Positions 33,401 through 41,157 of a stretch of 45,303 nucleotides of DNA are shown piece by piece. Origin of the DNA: Terriglobia bacterium. Its GTDB lineage: Bacteria; Acidobacteriota; Terriglobia; Bryobacterales; Bryobacteraceae. The notes under the pieces are model-generated. The model was not told the origin of the DNA, made no database searches, and saw nothing but the letters and a program-made list of their open reading frames with translations. The stretch spans positions 1 through 45,303 of the forward strand of contig JAIQFS010000044.1 of the NCBI GenBank assembly GCA_020073145.1. Reading direction: 5' to 3'. Position numbers and translations under genes: made by a program. The stretch's first letter is position 1; the number at the start of each line of letters is the position of its first letter.

Positions 33401-34191
33401 ACAAACGGTTTTCTCACGGGCTGCAGTTCAACTGGGGATTTACGTGGTCCAAGTCGGAGGACACCTTTGGCGGGACTCCAGACGTCCAGAACCGCGCCTT
33501 GGCCAAAGGGATCGGGTCGCTGGATCAGCCGTTCGTGATGCGCCTCGGCATCACCTATACGACTCCCAAGTGGGGTCCCAACAAGTTCGTCTCGGGCGCA
33601 GTCCGCGACTGGCAATTGAACGCATTTGGCTATTACGCCAGCGGCATTCCGCTCGCGGCTCCGGCTGCCAACACCGCCGGCTACCCGGCCAATCTCGGCG
33701 CCTTGGGGTCCATTGGCTTTCTCACCTTCCAGACGGGTCAGTATCAGTTCCGTACAGGCCAGTCTCTCTACCTGAAGGATCTGAACTGCCACTGCATCGA
33801 CCCCAACACGAACTTCGTGTTGAATCCGGCGGCGTGGGCCACTCCGGGCCCCGGCCAATACGGCGGCCCCCAGTACTCCAGCGACTTCCGCGGAGAACGA
33901 CGGCCGGTCGAAAACCTCGGCGTCGGCCGCCAGTTCCATATTAAGGAGAGAGTCACTCTGATGGTGCGGGCGGAATTCACGAACATCCTCAATCGCACCT
34001 ATATGACGAACCCCACCATCGGCGGACTCGGCATCAGCCCTCAAACCGCGCCGACCTGCAAGCTGCCGACCGGCGGCAATGGGGCGTGCTCCCCGGGCTA
34101 TCCGATTGTTTCCGGTTTTGGATCGATCAATCCGAGCGTACTCGGGGCGCCGCCGCGAACCGGCCAACTCGTCGCGCGTTTCGAATTTTGA
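30457..34191 (+). CDS. TonB-dependent receptor, Oar-like (second copy in window)
   Basis: A 1244-aa outer-membrane receptor. The signal peptide is 1-20 (MRSTAILACLFVSAAAGFAQ). A CarboxypepD-regulatory-like domain (24-105; GTISDPAGAVIASAAVEARN) is followed by a plug domain (about 115-260) and a barrel that ends in the aromatic QLVARFEF. It diverges from the receptor at 18099 in sequence, so it likely has another substrate. Its neighbours are the DUF6152 pair and an MBL-fold hydrolase, which do not suggest one. It has its own promoter (30283-30311). Confidence 0.9.
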   Translation: MRSTAILACLFVSAAAGFAQSDRGTMTGTISDPAGAVIASAAVEARNTETGALYPVASSATGNYTIPQLPAGTYELSVTVPGFKKLVRSGLIIQTAQTIRVDATLEVGNATESVTVEAAAPLLKTESGELSNTIATKTMDTLPLLTIGTNSSGLRNPFNMVALLPGAYYQPSPPFTGPVVHINGTPSGSETLLIDGMDGTNILGQGANQQNQPGMDSIQEWTVQTSNYSAEFGQAGSAVMNVTMKSGTNQYHGSGYEYFQDEFLNAGQPFTNAGNGHLVRPTLRQNDYGVTLGGPIRIPKVYNGHDKTFFFFSWEQFLRNQNVLPGITSLPTQAYRNGDFSAAIAAAGNKNLCPASSPNCDPLGRAIIANTVYDPATRRPAPNGQIVTDPFTGNILPPSLIRDPVALKVQSMLPLPMCVAGGNCNPGGVLNNFQNTEPVARDTEAPSLKLDQLLGSKDKLSFFWSRTMTYSITGYGDDGLPQPVSFTFGGGIFSHRERLNYDRTLTPTLLLHIGAGYDTDYLGRPLPTPDYDACGGIGLCSPAFQRPASFPTFSGLGSTTGGGFTGAQIGPLSRVDNAYSMADSIASLTWVKGNHTFKFGGNAEFQGSYTKTVNDLQGAYGFSSAQTAMPYLVNNTGATSTSSIGPNSIGFPYASFLLGAVDTAQVNPPSDVRFGKQQWGFYAQDSWKITRRLTLDLGLRYDYSTWYKEQYGRSPNFAPGVANPTVGGHPGAVIYQATCHCSFANNYPWALGPRFGFAYQVAPKTVLRGGFGVEYTPTGVAQVFGAASGTAQAQNQFGPASLPGGPLMTLGQGVSVNGAPLTAAQVAWPNFSPGFYPIAGVVPSAGPQYYDPNAGRPARQYQYSLSVQREIFPNLVVQASYIGNRGIWWPTYLGSPLTNYNYLSNAILNANGLSLSNPADLATLLSPITLPSAGRFQNKLPFPGFSGSVAQSLRPFPQFTNIPIVNAPLGDTWYNSLQLTADKRFSHGLQFNWGFTWSKSEDTFGGTPDVQNRALAKGIGSLDQPFVMRLGITYTTPKWGPNKFVSGAVRDWQLNAFGYYASGIPLAAPAANTAGYPANLGALGSIGFLTFQTGQYQFRTGQSLYLKDLNCHCIDPNTNFVLNPAAWATPGPGQYGGPQYSSDFRGERRPVENLGVGRQFHIKERVTLMVRAEFTNILNRTYMTNPTIGGLGISPQTAPTCKLPTGGNGACSPGYPIVSGFGSINPSVLGAPPRTGQLVARFEF

Positions 34192-34464
34192 GACGCCGCC
34201 TAGCAGCCCGTGGCATGAGTGGTCGTCCGGTCAATTCGGGGACTGGCTGCGAAATTCCGCGCCACGATGCCTCTGAAAACCCAAGCCCACTCCGCGCGGA
34301 ATTTTGACCCTGTTTCCGCATTGGACGCGCTGTGAGTTGCGCCCAGGGAAGTCACCGTCGTCCACATTCTGGGGTCGATCCAGATCGCGCAGTTGGGGCA
34401 ACTCCAGGAACTGCTGCAGTCCGGCTTTCGGCGTCACCACAAATACACGGCCAACTGAAGGGAT
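34192..34464. other. intergenic region with possible gene fragments
   Basis: No gene is assigned. The stretch at 34350-34450 can be read as a plausible peptide on either strand (for example LGSIQIAQLGQLQELLQSG on the plus strand), but neither has a start or ribosome-binding site. It may be debris of a deleted gene. Confidence 0.3.
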
Positions 34465-35325
34465 CTACTGCTTCAGCTCGGCGATGAAGGCGTCCACCTG
34501 CTGCAGGGCCAGGCCTTGGGCCGCCCAGTGGTACTCTTCCACCAGGGTCTTCACCACTTCGTCTTTTCCCTTGCCGCCCCGCACCAAGCCGCGGATGCGT
34601 GTGCGCATGGCTTCGAAATCGTTGCGGAACTTCCGGACGCCTTCCTTGTTCGAGACCGGGCCGTGGCCCGGAATGGCGACATCGAAATCCAGCTGGAGCA
34701 CTTCGTCCAAGGTCGCCGTCCATTCCAGCGCGCTGCCGCCATTGGCATAGTCGATGAACGGCGCTGGCGGATAGGTCAGAAAGAGATCTCCGGTGTGCAC
34801 CGCCCGTTCCGCCGGAAAGTACATCACCGCGTCTCCGCCCGTATGACCCCGGCCGTAGTGGCGCGCCCGCACTTCTTTGCCGCCCAGGTTCACCTCCATC
34901 TCGTCGGAAAACGTCAGGCGCGGCAGCCCCGGCTGATTCAGCCGGACCATGTTGGCGCGGACGTTTTGGTGCGCGATCACTTGCGCGAAGGGCAGCATCA
35001 GAGCATTGCCGCCCGCGTGATCGTCGTGCTGGTGCGTGTTGAGCACGTACCGGATGGGTTTGTCGGTCAGCGTTTTCACTAGGCTGAGGATCTCGTAGTG
35101 GTTCCGGTCGAACATGTCGTCCACCAGAATCACGCCCTCCTCGGTGGGATACACCGCCACGTTCCCGCCGCCTACGCCCTGGCTCACCGCGATCACATAA
35201 AGATCGCCCCCGATTTTGCTAATGGCGAGCGGCGCCGGTGGCTGCTGGTTCTGGGTGTAGGCGACCCACGCGCCCACCGCCACCAGCGCCGCCGTGCCGA
35301 TTCGTACCAGGAGCGTCCGGCTCAT
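34465..35325 (-). CDS. exported MBL-fold metallo-hydrolase
   Basis: A 286-aa periplasmic or membrane-anchored protein with an N-terminal hydrophobic segment (residues 5-22). The metallo-beta-lactamase fold carries the motif T-H98-Q-H100-D-D102-H103 and later RGHTGGD and IPGHGP, which are the second and third metal-site blocks. Members of this group with an insert like DLFLTYPPAPFIDYANGGS are usually described as cyclase-like or quinoprotein-associated hydrolases; the substrate is not predictable. The ATG at 35325 is chosen because the longer frame is antisense to the neighbouring gene. It lies 53 bp downstream of the gene at 35379 on the same strand. Confidence 0.85.
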   Translation of the reverse strand: MSRTLLVRIGTAALVAVGAWVAYTQNQQPPAPLAISKIGGDLYVIAVSQGVGGGNVAVYPTEEGVILVDDMFDRNHYEILSLVKTLTDKPIRYVLNTHQHDDHAGGNALMLPFAQVIAHQNVRANMVRLNQPGLPRLTFSDEMEVNLGGKEVRARHYGRGHTGGDAVMYFPAERAVHTGDLFLTYPPAPFIDYANGGSALEWTATLDEVLQLDFDVAIPGHGPVSNKEGVRKFRNDFEAMRTRIRGLVRGGKGKDEVVKTLVEEYHWAAQGLALQQVDAFIAELKQ

Positions 35326-35378
35326 TGCGGCAGCATACCAGATTCCGATCCGGGGAGCTGCTCTCAGCCCGCCCTGCC

Positions 35379-36350
35379 TTACAGCCGCCGGCGTGTCCCG
35401 CGCTGGATCGATTGCGGAGCCGCTTTCGGGCCCGCCTTCACCGCCTGCTCCACAACCGTCTCGGGCACGCTCAGCGAAACATTCACCGAATTGCCGCTCG
35501 CGGTGACCGTCAGCGAAGGCAGCACTGCGGCCAACTGCGGGTTCTTCTGCTGCGCTTGCATCTGGGCCAGGCTGACCAGAAACTGTCCGACACCGGCCAA
35601 GGAAGTGGCGTTCGCCGCGGTGTCGGTCTGCGCTTGCCCCGTCACCACGATCTGCGTCCCGAACTTCACGCCGCCGGCCGACTGTTGGATGCTTTGCAGC
35701 GCGTTCTGCATGGCCGCCGGCGCCCCGGCTGGAGCGCCCGGCACGCCGGCCGGAGGATGCAGCGAAGAAGGAGGCACCGTCACCACCACCCACGCGTCCT
35801 CGGTGCTGCTCCACTGGTTCACCTGCACGATGACCGCCGCGGGAAGCGGAGCCGCCAGCGTCTGCCGGTCAATCGCGCCTTTCACGCTTGCGATGTCGCC
35901 CGCCACCGCCAGCTTTCCGTCCAGGAACGCCGCGCCGTGAGTCTGCTTCGGATCTTCCAGAATCGTGATGTCCTTGTAAACTTCGGAGGTGGCGCCCGCG
36001 GTCTGGGCAAGGGCTTGGATCCGCGCTGCATCGAACGTGCCGCGCGCCAACGCCAGCCCGTTCGGCCCCCCCGGCGCTCCCGTCGAGGCGAACAGCAGTT
36101 CGTGGATGTCCCTCGTCGGGTCAAACCCGGTCAGCGTGACGATCTGCTGCAAATGCTGATCCTGCGTCTGCGCCTGGGTCAGTAGATACTGGCCGAGCGG
36201 CGAAGTCTTCGCTTGATCCACGTTCACGCCGGCCAGCACCTTGGCGTCCGGCATCACCAGGTTGAGCAGTTGCGGATCGGCGGCGGGCAGCAGTTCCGCG
36301 AAAACGGCGACCAACGTTGCGGCGGTAAGGATCGGCAGCTTCATACTCAT
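35379..36350 (-). CDS. exported hypothetical protein, Ala/Gln-rich
   Basis: A 323-aa exported protein. The signal peptide is about 1-24 (MSMKLPILTAATLVAVFAELLPAAD). A mature N-terminal block (ADPQLLNLVMPDAKVLAGVNVDQAKTSPLGQY) precedes a Pro/Ala-rich linker (210-225) and a second beta region. It resembles exported unknown proteins common in Acidobacteriota; no catalytic motif is visible. Its C-terminus (RGTRRRL) is basic. It forms a same-strand pair with the MBL-fold gene. Function unknown. Confidence 0.7.
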   Translation of the reverse strand: MSMKLPILTAATLVAVFAELLPAADPQLLNLVMPDAKVLAGVNVDQAKTSPLGQYLLTQAQTQDQHLQQIVTLTGFDPTRDIHELLFASTGAPGGPNGLALARGTFDAARIQALAQTAGATSEVYKDITILEDPKQTHGAAFLDGKLAVAGDIASVKGAIDRQTLAAPLPAAVIVQVNQWSSTEDAWVVVTVPPSSLHPPAGVPGAPAGAPAAMQNALQSIQQSAGGVKFGTQIVVTGQAQTDTAANATSLAGVGQFLVSLAQMQAQQKNPQLAAVLPSLTVTASGNSVNVSLSVPETVVEQAVKAGPKAAPQSIQRGTRRRL

Positions 36351-36406
36351 CAGGACGTCATCCCTTCGCCATTATTAACGAGCCCGGCCCGTCCGAAGTT
36401 CCCGCC

Positions 36407-37540
36407 CTAGAGCCGGACCGGGATCTGGTCCACCACTTCGATGCCAAAGCCTTCCAAGGCAACGACTTTGCGCGGATGGTTGGTCAGCAGCCGGATGGTA
36501 TGCAGGCCCAGATCGGAAAGGATCTGGGCGCCGATGCCGTGTTCGTGCTGCAACTGGCGCTGCCCGTCCGCGTTGGCGTAGTGCATGAATTCGCGCCCGT
36601 GCGAGGCCAGTCGCTGCTGCCCGGCCGCATCGCGCTCCACTCGAAACCCCGGGCCGCTCTCGTGCAGGTAGACCAGCACCCCCGCTCCCTCTTCGGCAAT
36701 CAGCCGCAGCGATTCGCGCACTAGTTGCGCACACGCGCACGCCGTCGAGCCGAAGACATCGCCGTAGAGGCAGCGCGAGTGCATCCGCACCAGCACGTTC
36801 TCCCGGCCGGCCACTTCGCCGCGCACCAGGGCCAGGTGGTATTCCGGGTTGAGGTCGCTGGCGTATGCCACCGTACGAAACTCGCCGGCGTCGGTGTCGA
36901 GGCAGCCCTCCGCCACGCGGCGGATAAAACGCTCGTGCTTCATCCGGTAGCGGATCATCTCCGCCACCGAAACCATCTTCACCCCGTGCCGCGCGCAAAA
37001 CTCCTCCAGTTGCGGCACCCGCGCCATGCTGCCGTCCTCGTTCATGATTTCGCAGATGACGCCGGCGGGCATCAGCCCGGCCAGCCGCGACAGATCCACC
37101 GAGGCTTCGGTCTGCCCCGCGCGCACCAGCACCCCGCCGTCGCGCGCCCGCAAGGGAAACACGTGACCGGGCCGCGCCAGGTCCGAAGGCCGGCAGTCCG
37201 AGTCGATCGCGGCCAGGACCGTGCGCGTGCGGTCGGCCGCCGAAATCCCGGTGCTCACGCCGGTCCGGGCATCGATCGATTCGCAGAACGCCGTCCCGAA
37301 ATTCGACGTGTTCTCCGGGCTCATCAGCGGCAGCCGCAGCGCGTCGCACCGTTCCGCCGTCAGCGACAGGCAGATCAGCCCGCGCCCGTGCGTGGCCATG
37401 AAGTTGATGATTTCCGGTGTGACCTTCTCGGCGGCGATGGTCAGGTCGCCTTCGTTTTCCCGGTCCTCATCGTCCACCACCACCAGGATGCGCCCGGCGC
37501 GAATCTCCTCGATGGCCTCCGGAACCGGTACGAACGGCAT
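36407..37540 (-). CDS. RibBA-like riboflavin protein with altered catalytic motifs
   Basis: A 377-aa protein with the layout of RibBA: DHBP synthase (1-205), then a GTP cyclohydrolase II-like domain (210-377). The RibB part keeps DDEDRENEGDLT and GHVFPLRARDGGVLVRAG, but the catalytic HTEA motif reads QTEA (Q143). The RibA part keeps the zinc Cys set C257, C268 and C270 (CLYGDVFGSTACAC). It has lost the EGRGIG block (HESGPGFR at 293-300), and the nucleophilic Arg region (RDYGIG) reads HEHGIG. The cyclohydrolase activity is therefore doubtful, as in RibBX-type proteins. The RibB part is probably still active, but the Q143 change needs testing. Confidence 0.85.
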   Translation of the reverse strand: MPFVPVPEAIEEIRAGRILVVVDDEDRENEGDLTIAAEKVTPEIINFMATHGRGLICLSLTAERCDALRLPLMSPENTSNFGTAFCESIDARTGVSTGISAADRTRTVLAAIDSDCRPSDLARPGHVFPLRARDGGVLVRAGQTEASVDLSRLAGLMPAGVICEIMNEDGSMARVPQLEEFCARHGVKMVSVAEMIRYRMKHERFIRRVAEGCLDTDAGEFRTVAYASDLNPEYHLALVRGEVAGRENVLVRMHSRCLYGDVFGSTACACAQLVRESLRLIAEEGAGVLVYLHESGPGFRVERDAAGQQRLASHGREFMHYANADGQRQLQHEHGIGAQILSDLGLHTIRLLTNHPRKVVALEGFGIEVVDQIPVRL

Positions 37541-37579
37541 AATTTATTGTAGCCGCGGTGGGCTGGGTTTCCGGCTGGC

Positions 37580-38446
37580 CTACCCCGCCCGCGATTTGCG
37601 GGCCCGCTTCTTGGGCGCGGCTTCCACCGCCGCCTCTTCCTCAGACACCGCCGCCGTCGCCGCCATGGCCGGCTTCCGCTTCTCCGCCAGGCTCTTCTTC
37701 AGCGCTTCCATGATGTCGATCACCGGGGCTATGTGCGTCTCGGGCGTCGCCACCACGCTCTGCCCATCGATCCGTGCCTCGATCATCTTCTGCAAATTGT
37801 CGCGATAGGCATCGTGATATTTCTGCGGCTCGAATTCCGCCTCGAGCGACGAGATCAGCATCTTCGCCAGGTCGAGTTCCTTGTCCTTCACCAGACTGCT
37901 GTCGGTGCGGAATTCGTCCACCTGCCGGATCTCGTCCTGGTAATACATGGTGTGCGAGAGGATCCCTTTCGGCCCCGGCCGCAGGATGATGATGTGCTCC
38001 CGGTTGTGCATCGCCACTTTCGCCACCGCGTAAAAGGACGATTGCCGCAGCGCTTCGTAGAGCAGAGCGTAGGGCTTTTCGCCGCCCTCGTCCGGCGCCA
38101 CATAGTAGGAACTCTCCAAATAGATGGCGTCCACCTGATCGGCCTTCACGAATTCCAGGATCTCCATCACCTTGGCGGTCTTCGGCGCCACCTTCTTGAT
38201 ATCCTCATCCTCGATGATCACGTAGCGGTCCTTCTCGTACTCGTAGCCCTTCACGAGCTCGGTGCGCGGGACCTCTTTTTCCTCGGCCTTGCAGAAGGTT
38301 TTCTGATTGATGCGCGAAAGTCCGCCGTCCTCATGCTTGTGCATCAGGTTGAAGCTGACAGTTTCACTGCGCGCGGCGCTAAACAGACGGATGGGAAATG
38401 AGACCATTCCGAAACTCAGATGGCCTTTCCAGACGCTTGATGCCAT
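37580..38446 (-). CDS. ku: Ku protein of bacterial non-homologous end joining
   Basis: A 288-aa DNA-end-binding homodimer. MASSVWKGHLSFGMVSFPIRLFSA is the usual opening, followed by the core (30-255), with blocks KAMEILEF-type (KVMEILEFVKADQVDAIYLE) and EYEKDRYVIIEDEDIKKV. The Lys/Ala-rich C-terminal tail (260-288) resembles the DNA-binding tail of other bacterial Ku proteins. The ATG at 38446 has GAGGAG 5 nt upstream; the longer frame to 38506 is not needed. It diverges from the ligD gene at 38513 across a 66-bp gap, so the pair is probably co-regulated. Confidence 0.94.
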   Translation of the reverse strand: MASSVWKGHLSFGMVSFPIRLFSAARSETVSFNLMHKHEDGGLSRINQKTFCKAEEKEVPRTELVKGYEYEKDRYVIIEDEDIKKVAPKTAKVMEILEFVKADQVDAIYLESSYYVAPDEGGEKPYALLYEALRQSSFYAVAKVAMHNREHIIILRPGPKGILSHTMYYQDEIRQVDEFRTDSSLVKDKELDLAKMLISSLEAEFEPQKYHDAYRDNLQKMIEARIDGQSVVATPETHIAPVIDIMEALKKSLAEKRKPAMAATAAVSEEEAAVEAAPKKRARKSRAG

Positions 38447-38474
38447 AGGCGCTCCTCGCCCCACCGGGCGTTTT

Positions 38475-38506
38475 TTCAAGCTAACATGTAAATAGATTAA
38501 AATCAA
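38475..38506. promoter_or_regulatory. divergent ku/ligD promoter region
   Basis: An AT-rich gap. For ligD, TAAAAT (38498-38503) ends 9 nt before its ATG, with a weak -35 (TTCAAG). For ku, TTGATT (38506-38501 on the minus strand) and TAGCTT (38483-38478) are spaced by 17 bp. Each match is partial, but both fit the divergent layout. Confidence 0.35.
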
Positions 38507-38512
38507 ACGTTT

Positions 38513-39229
38513 ATGGCGTTAGAAGAGTACGCTGCGAAACGTAAATTCGGCAGTACGCCCGAGCCGGCGCCGGGCCCAACCCGGGGCCCGGGCGCTAACT
38601 ACTTTTGCGTCCAACGGCATGACGCCACTCGTCTGCATTATGACTTCCGCCTCGAAATCGACGGCGTCCTGAAATCCTGGGCTGTTCCCAAGGGGCCGAC
38701 GCTCGATCCCGCCCTGAAGCACTTCGCCGCCCACGTGGAAGACCACCCGGTCGAGTACGGCGGTTTCGAGGGCACTATCCCGGCCGGAAATTACGGCGCC
38801 GGCAGCGTCATGCTCTGGGACCGAGGCACCTTCGATCTTCTTGGCGGCACGCCCGGCGCCGAACAACTCGCCCGCGGCGATCTGAAATTCCGCCTGCACG
38901 GCGAAAAGCTGAACGGCGATTTCGCCATTGTGCTCATGAAAGGACGCGGCAAAGGCAACGAGTGGCTGCTCATCAAGAAGCGCGACTCCTTTGCCGTGCC
39001 GGACTGGGACGTGGAAGCCCACGCCTATAGCGTGCTCTCCGGCCGCACCCAGGAGGAAATCGCCCGCAACCTGCCGGCCCGTCAGACCAAGCGCGAAACG
39101 GCCGGGGCCTCCGACCGCGTCTGGGCCACCAGCCCGCCGGCCAAGCGCCGCGCCAAAGCCGCGCCGCCTTCCTCCGCTGCGGCCGCGCCGCTCAAAAAAA
39201 AACTTCAAAAATCGACCTGGGCCGCCTGA
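38513..39229 (+). CDS. ligD: LigD part 1: 3'-phosphoesterase domain
   Basis: A 238-aa protein comprising the LigD phosphoesterase that trims 3' ends during end joining. Family residues are visible: H36, H42 and D44 in QRHDATRLHYDFRL, and H78 in VEDHPVEYGGFEGTIP. The domain covers about 15-165; the rest is an Ala/Lys-rich linker. The frame stops 27 bp after an A9 run (39194-39202) at the start of the next linker. In the -1 frame the sequence continues as KIDLGRLKGARPAEM into the ligase part. A normal LigD of this type has the order PE-ligase-polymerase on one chain, so this is the front half of a split gene. Confidence 0.88.
   Translation: MALEEYAAKRKFGSTPEPAPGPTRGPGANYFCVQRHDATRLHYDFRLEIDGVLKSWAVPKGPTLDPALKHFAAHVEDHPVEYGGFEGTIPAGNYGAGSVMLWDRGTFDLLGGTPGAEQLARGDLKFRLHGEKLNGDFAIVLMKGRGKGNEWLLIKKRDSFAVPDWDVEAHAYSVLSGRTQEEIARNLPARQTKRETAGASDRVWATSPPAKRRAKAAPPSSAAAAPLKKKLQKSTWAA
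39194..39202 (+). other. A9 tract at the LigD break (frameshift point)
   Basis: Nine A residues follow CTC in frame. With ten A's, or with -1 slippage on the run, the frame continues LKKKTSKIDLGRLKG and joins the ligase part without a stop. The tract could be a programmed or transcriptional slippage site, a mutation, or a homopolymer sequencing error. Confidence 0.75.
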
Positions 39230-39249
39230 AGGGCGCGCGCCCCGCGGAA

Positions 39250-41139
39250 ATGCCCGCCTCTCTGGAGCCCATGCTCGCGATCCTCGTCGAGCGGCCGCCC
39301 CAGGGCCCCGATTGGATCTTCGAAGTGAAGTGGGATGGCGTGCGCGCCCTGGCCTTTGTCGATCGCGAAGAAGTGCGGCTGCAATCGCGCAGCGGGCTGC
39401 GCTGCGAACGCCAGTATCCCGAGTTGGCCGTGATCCATCACCAGATTGCGGGCCAGCAGGCGATTCTCGATGGCGAAATCGCCGTGCTCGATGACAAGGG
39501 CGTTTCGCGCTTCCACCTGATTCAGCCGCGCATCGCCAACTCCGATCCCAACACCGTCGCCCACCTGGTTCGCTCCACCCCAGTGGTCTACTTCGTCTTC
39601 GACCTCCTGTATCTGGATGGCTATGACTTGCGCAGCGTCGCCCTCCGGGAGCGGCGCAAGCTTCTCGAGACGGTGGTCACCCCCAACCAGGTGCTGCGCC
39701 TCTCCGAAGCCTTTCCCGCCGCCGGCGCCGAGATGCTGGATGCGGCGCGCGAGCACGGACTGGAAGGGATCCTCGCCAAGCAGGCCGCCGGCGGCTACGA
39801 ATCGAAGCGCAGCAGCTCGTGGCTGAAAATCAAAATCGTCAGCGAACAGGAGTTTGCCATCGGCGGCTTCACCGAGCCGCAAGGCGGCCGCGATCACTTC
39901 GGCGCGCTGGTGTTGGGCGTTTACGACGCCGGTAAGCTGCGCTGGGTCGGCAATGTGGGCACCGGTTTCGATCAGAAAAAACTGGCCGATCTGCACCGGC
40001 GGATGCAGCCGCTCATCACGAAGGGATGCCCCTTCGCCGAGAGGCCCAAGCCCGATCGCGGCCTCACCTGGGTGCGCCCTGAGCTGGTCGCCCAGGTCCG
40101 GTACGCCAATTGGACGCCCGACAATCACCTCCGCGCGCCCGTCTATTTAGGACTGCGCAACGATAAGGACCCGGTCCAGGTGGTGCGCGAGGACGCTGAG
40201 TTGGTGGCCGCCGCCGAGAAGGAAGCGACGCGCCAGATCGACGGCCGCACCCTCAAGTTCACCAATCTGAAAAAGGTCTTCTACCCCGACGAAGGCTACA
40301 CCAAGCGCGACGTGCTCAATTACTACGACGCCATCGCCGGTCTGATCTTGCCGCACCTCAAGGACCGGCCGCTCTCGCTCAAGCGCTATCCCAACGGCAT
40401 CCAGAGCGAATATTTCTTCCAGAAGAACGTGCCGGAAGCGTTCGCGCCGTGGCTGCGCACCGAGCGGATCGCCTCCCACCATACCGAGAAGCCGATCAAC
40501 TACGTGTTCGCCGAAGACCGCGCCAGTCTCCTCTACCTGGTCAACCTGGGCTGCATCGACCACAACCCGTGGATGAGCCGCTCTCCCGCGCTCGATCGCC
40601 CCGATTTCGTGCTGATCGATCTTGACCCGCAAGAGTGCCCCTTCGACCGCATCGTGGACGCTGCCCTGCTCGTCAAGCAGGTTCTCGACCGCATCGGCCT
40701 CACCGGCTATCCCAAGACCACCGGCGGCGACGGCATGCACGTGTACATCCCGGTCGAGCCCGTCTACACCTATGAAGAAACCCGCACGTTCGCCGAGCTG
40801 ATCGCGCGCCTGACGTTCGACCAGCAGCCCGGCCTGTTCACCACGCCGCGCACGGTCTCCAAGCGCAAGAAGGACCGCGTCTACTTCGACTACCTGCAGA
40901 ACGCGCAGTCCAAGACCATCGCCGCGCCCTACGTGCTGCGCGCCTACCCCGGCGCGCCTGTGGCCACTCCGCTCGAGTGGGCCGAAGTCAAGCCCGGCCT
41001 GCACCCCAGCCAGTTCCACATCCGCAACGCCCGCGACCGCTTCCGCGAAAAAGGGGATCTGTTCGCCGGGGTTCTGAACAAGCCGCAGAAGTTGGAGGCC
41101 GCCCTGGGAAAGTTGGAGAAGCTGTTCCGGCCCGCATGA
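39250..41139 (+). CDS. ligD: LigD part 2: ATP-dependent ligase and polymerase domains
   Basis: A 629-aa protein. The ligase domain (1-310) has the adenylation motif FEVKWDGVRA with K27, LDGEIAVLD, DLLYLDGYDLR, EGILAKQAAGGY and WLKIKI. The polymerase/primase domain (330-629) has the metal-binding DLD (D457-x-D459) and GGDGMHVYIPV. It seals double-strand breaks with Ku. Its ATG at 39250 is internal to the natural LigD sequence: the linker immediately upstream, read in the same frame through the A9 tract, is typical of LigD. It is therefore part of one split or frameshifted gene rather than an independent one. Confidence 0.9.
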   Translation: MPASLEPMLAILVERPPQGPDWIFEVKWDGVRALAFVDREEVRLQSRSGLRCERQYPELAVIHHQIAGQQAILDGEIAVLDDKGVSRFHLIQPRIANSDPNTVAHLVRSTPVVYFVFDLLYLDGYDLRSVALRERRKLLETVVTPNQVLRLSEAFPAAGAEMLDAAREHGLEGILAKQAAGGYESKRSSSWLKIKIVSEQEFAIGGFTEPQGGRDHFGALVLGVYDAGKLRWVGNVGTGFDQKKLADLHRRMQPLITKGCPFAERPKPDRGLTWVRPELVAQVRYANWTPDNHLRAPVYLGLRNDKDPVQVVREDAELVAAAEKEATRQIDGRTLKFTNLKKVFYPDEGYTKRDVLNYYDAIAGLILPHLKDRPLSLKRYPNGIQSEYFFQKNVPEAFAPWLRTERIASHHTEKPINYVFAEDRASLLYLVNLGCIDHNPWMSRSPALDRPDFVLIDLDPQECPFDRIVDAALLVKQVLDRIGLTGYPKTTGGDGMHVYIPVEPVYTYEETRTFAELIARLTFDQQPGLFTTPRTVSKRKKDRVYFDYLQNAQSKTIAAPYVLRAYPGAPVATPLEWAEVKPGLHPSQFHIRNARDRFREKGDLFAGVLNKPQKLEAALGKLEKLFRPA

Positions 41140-41157
41140 CCGGCTGCCGTCCGTCAG

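Noticed and set aside
32173-34167. 664-codon minus-strand frame inside TonB receptor 2
   Set aside because: Antisense shadow of a gene with signal peptide, plug and barrel on the other strand.
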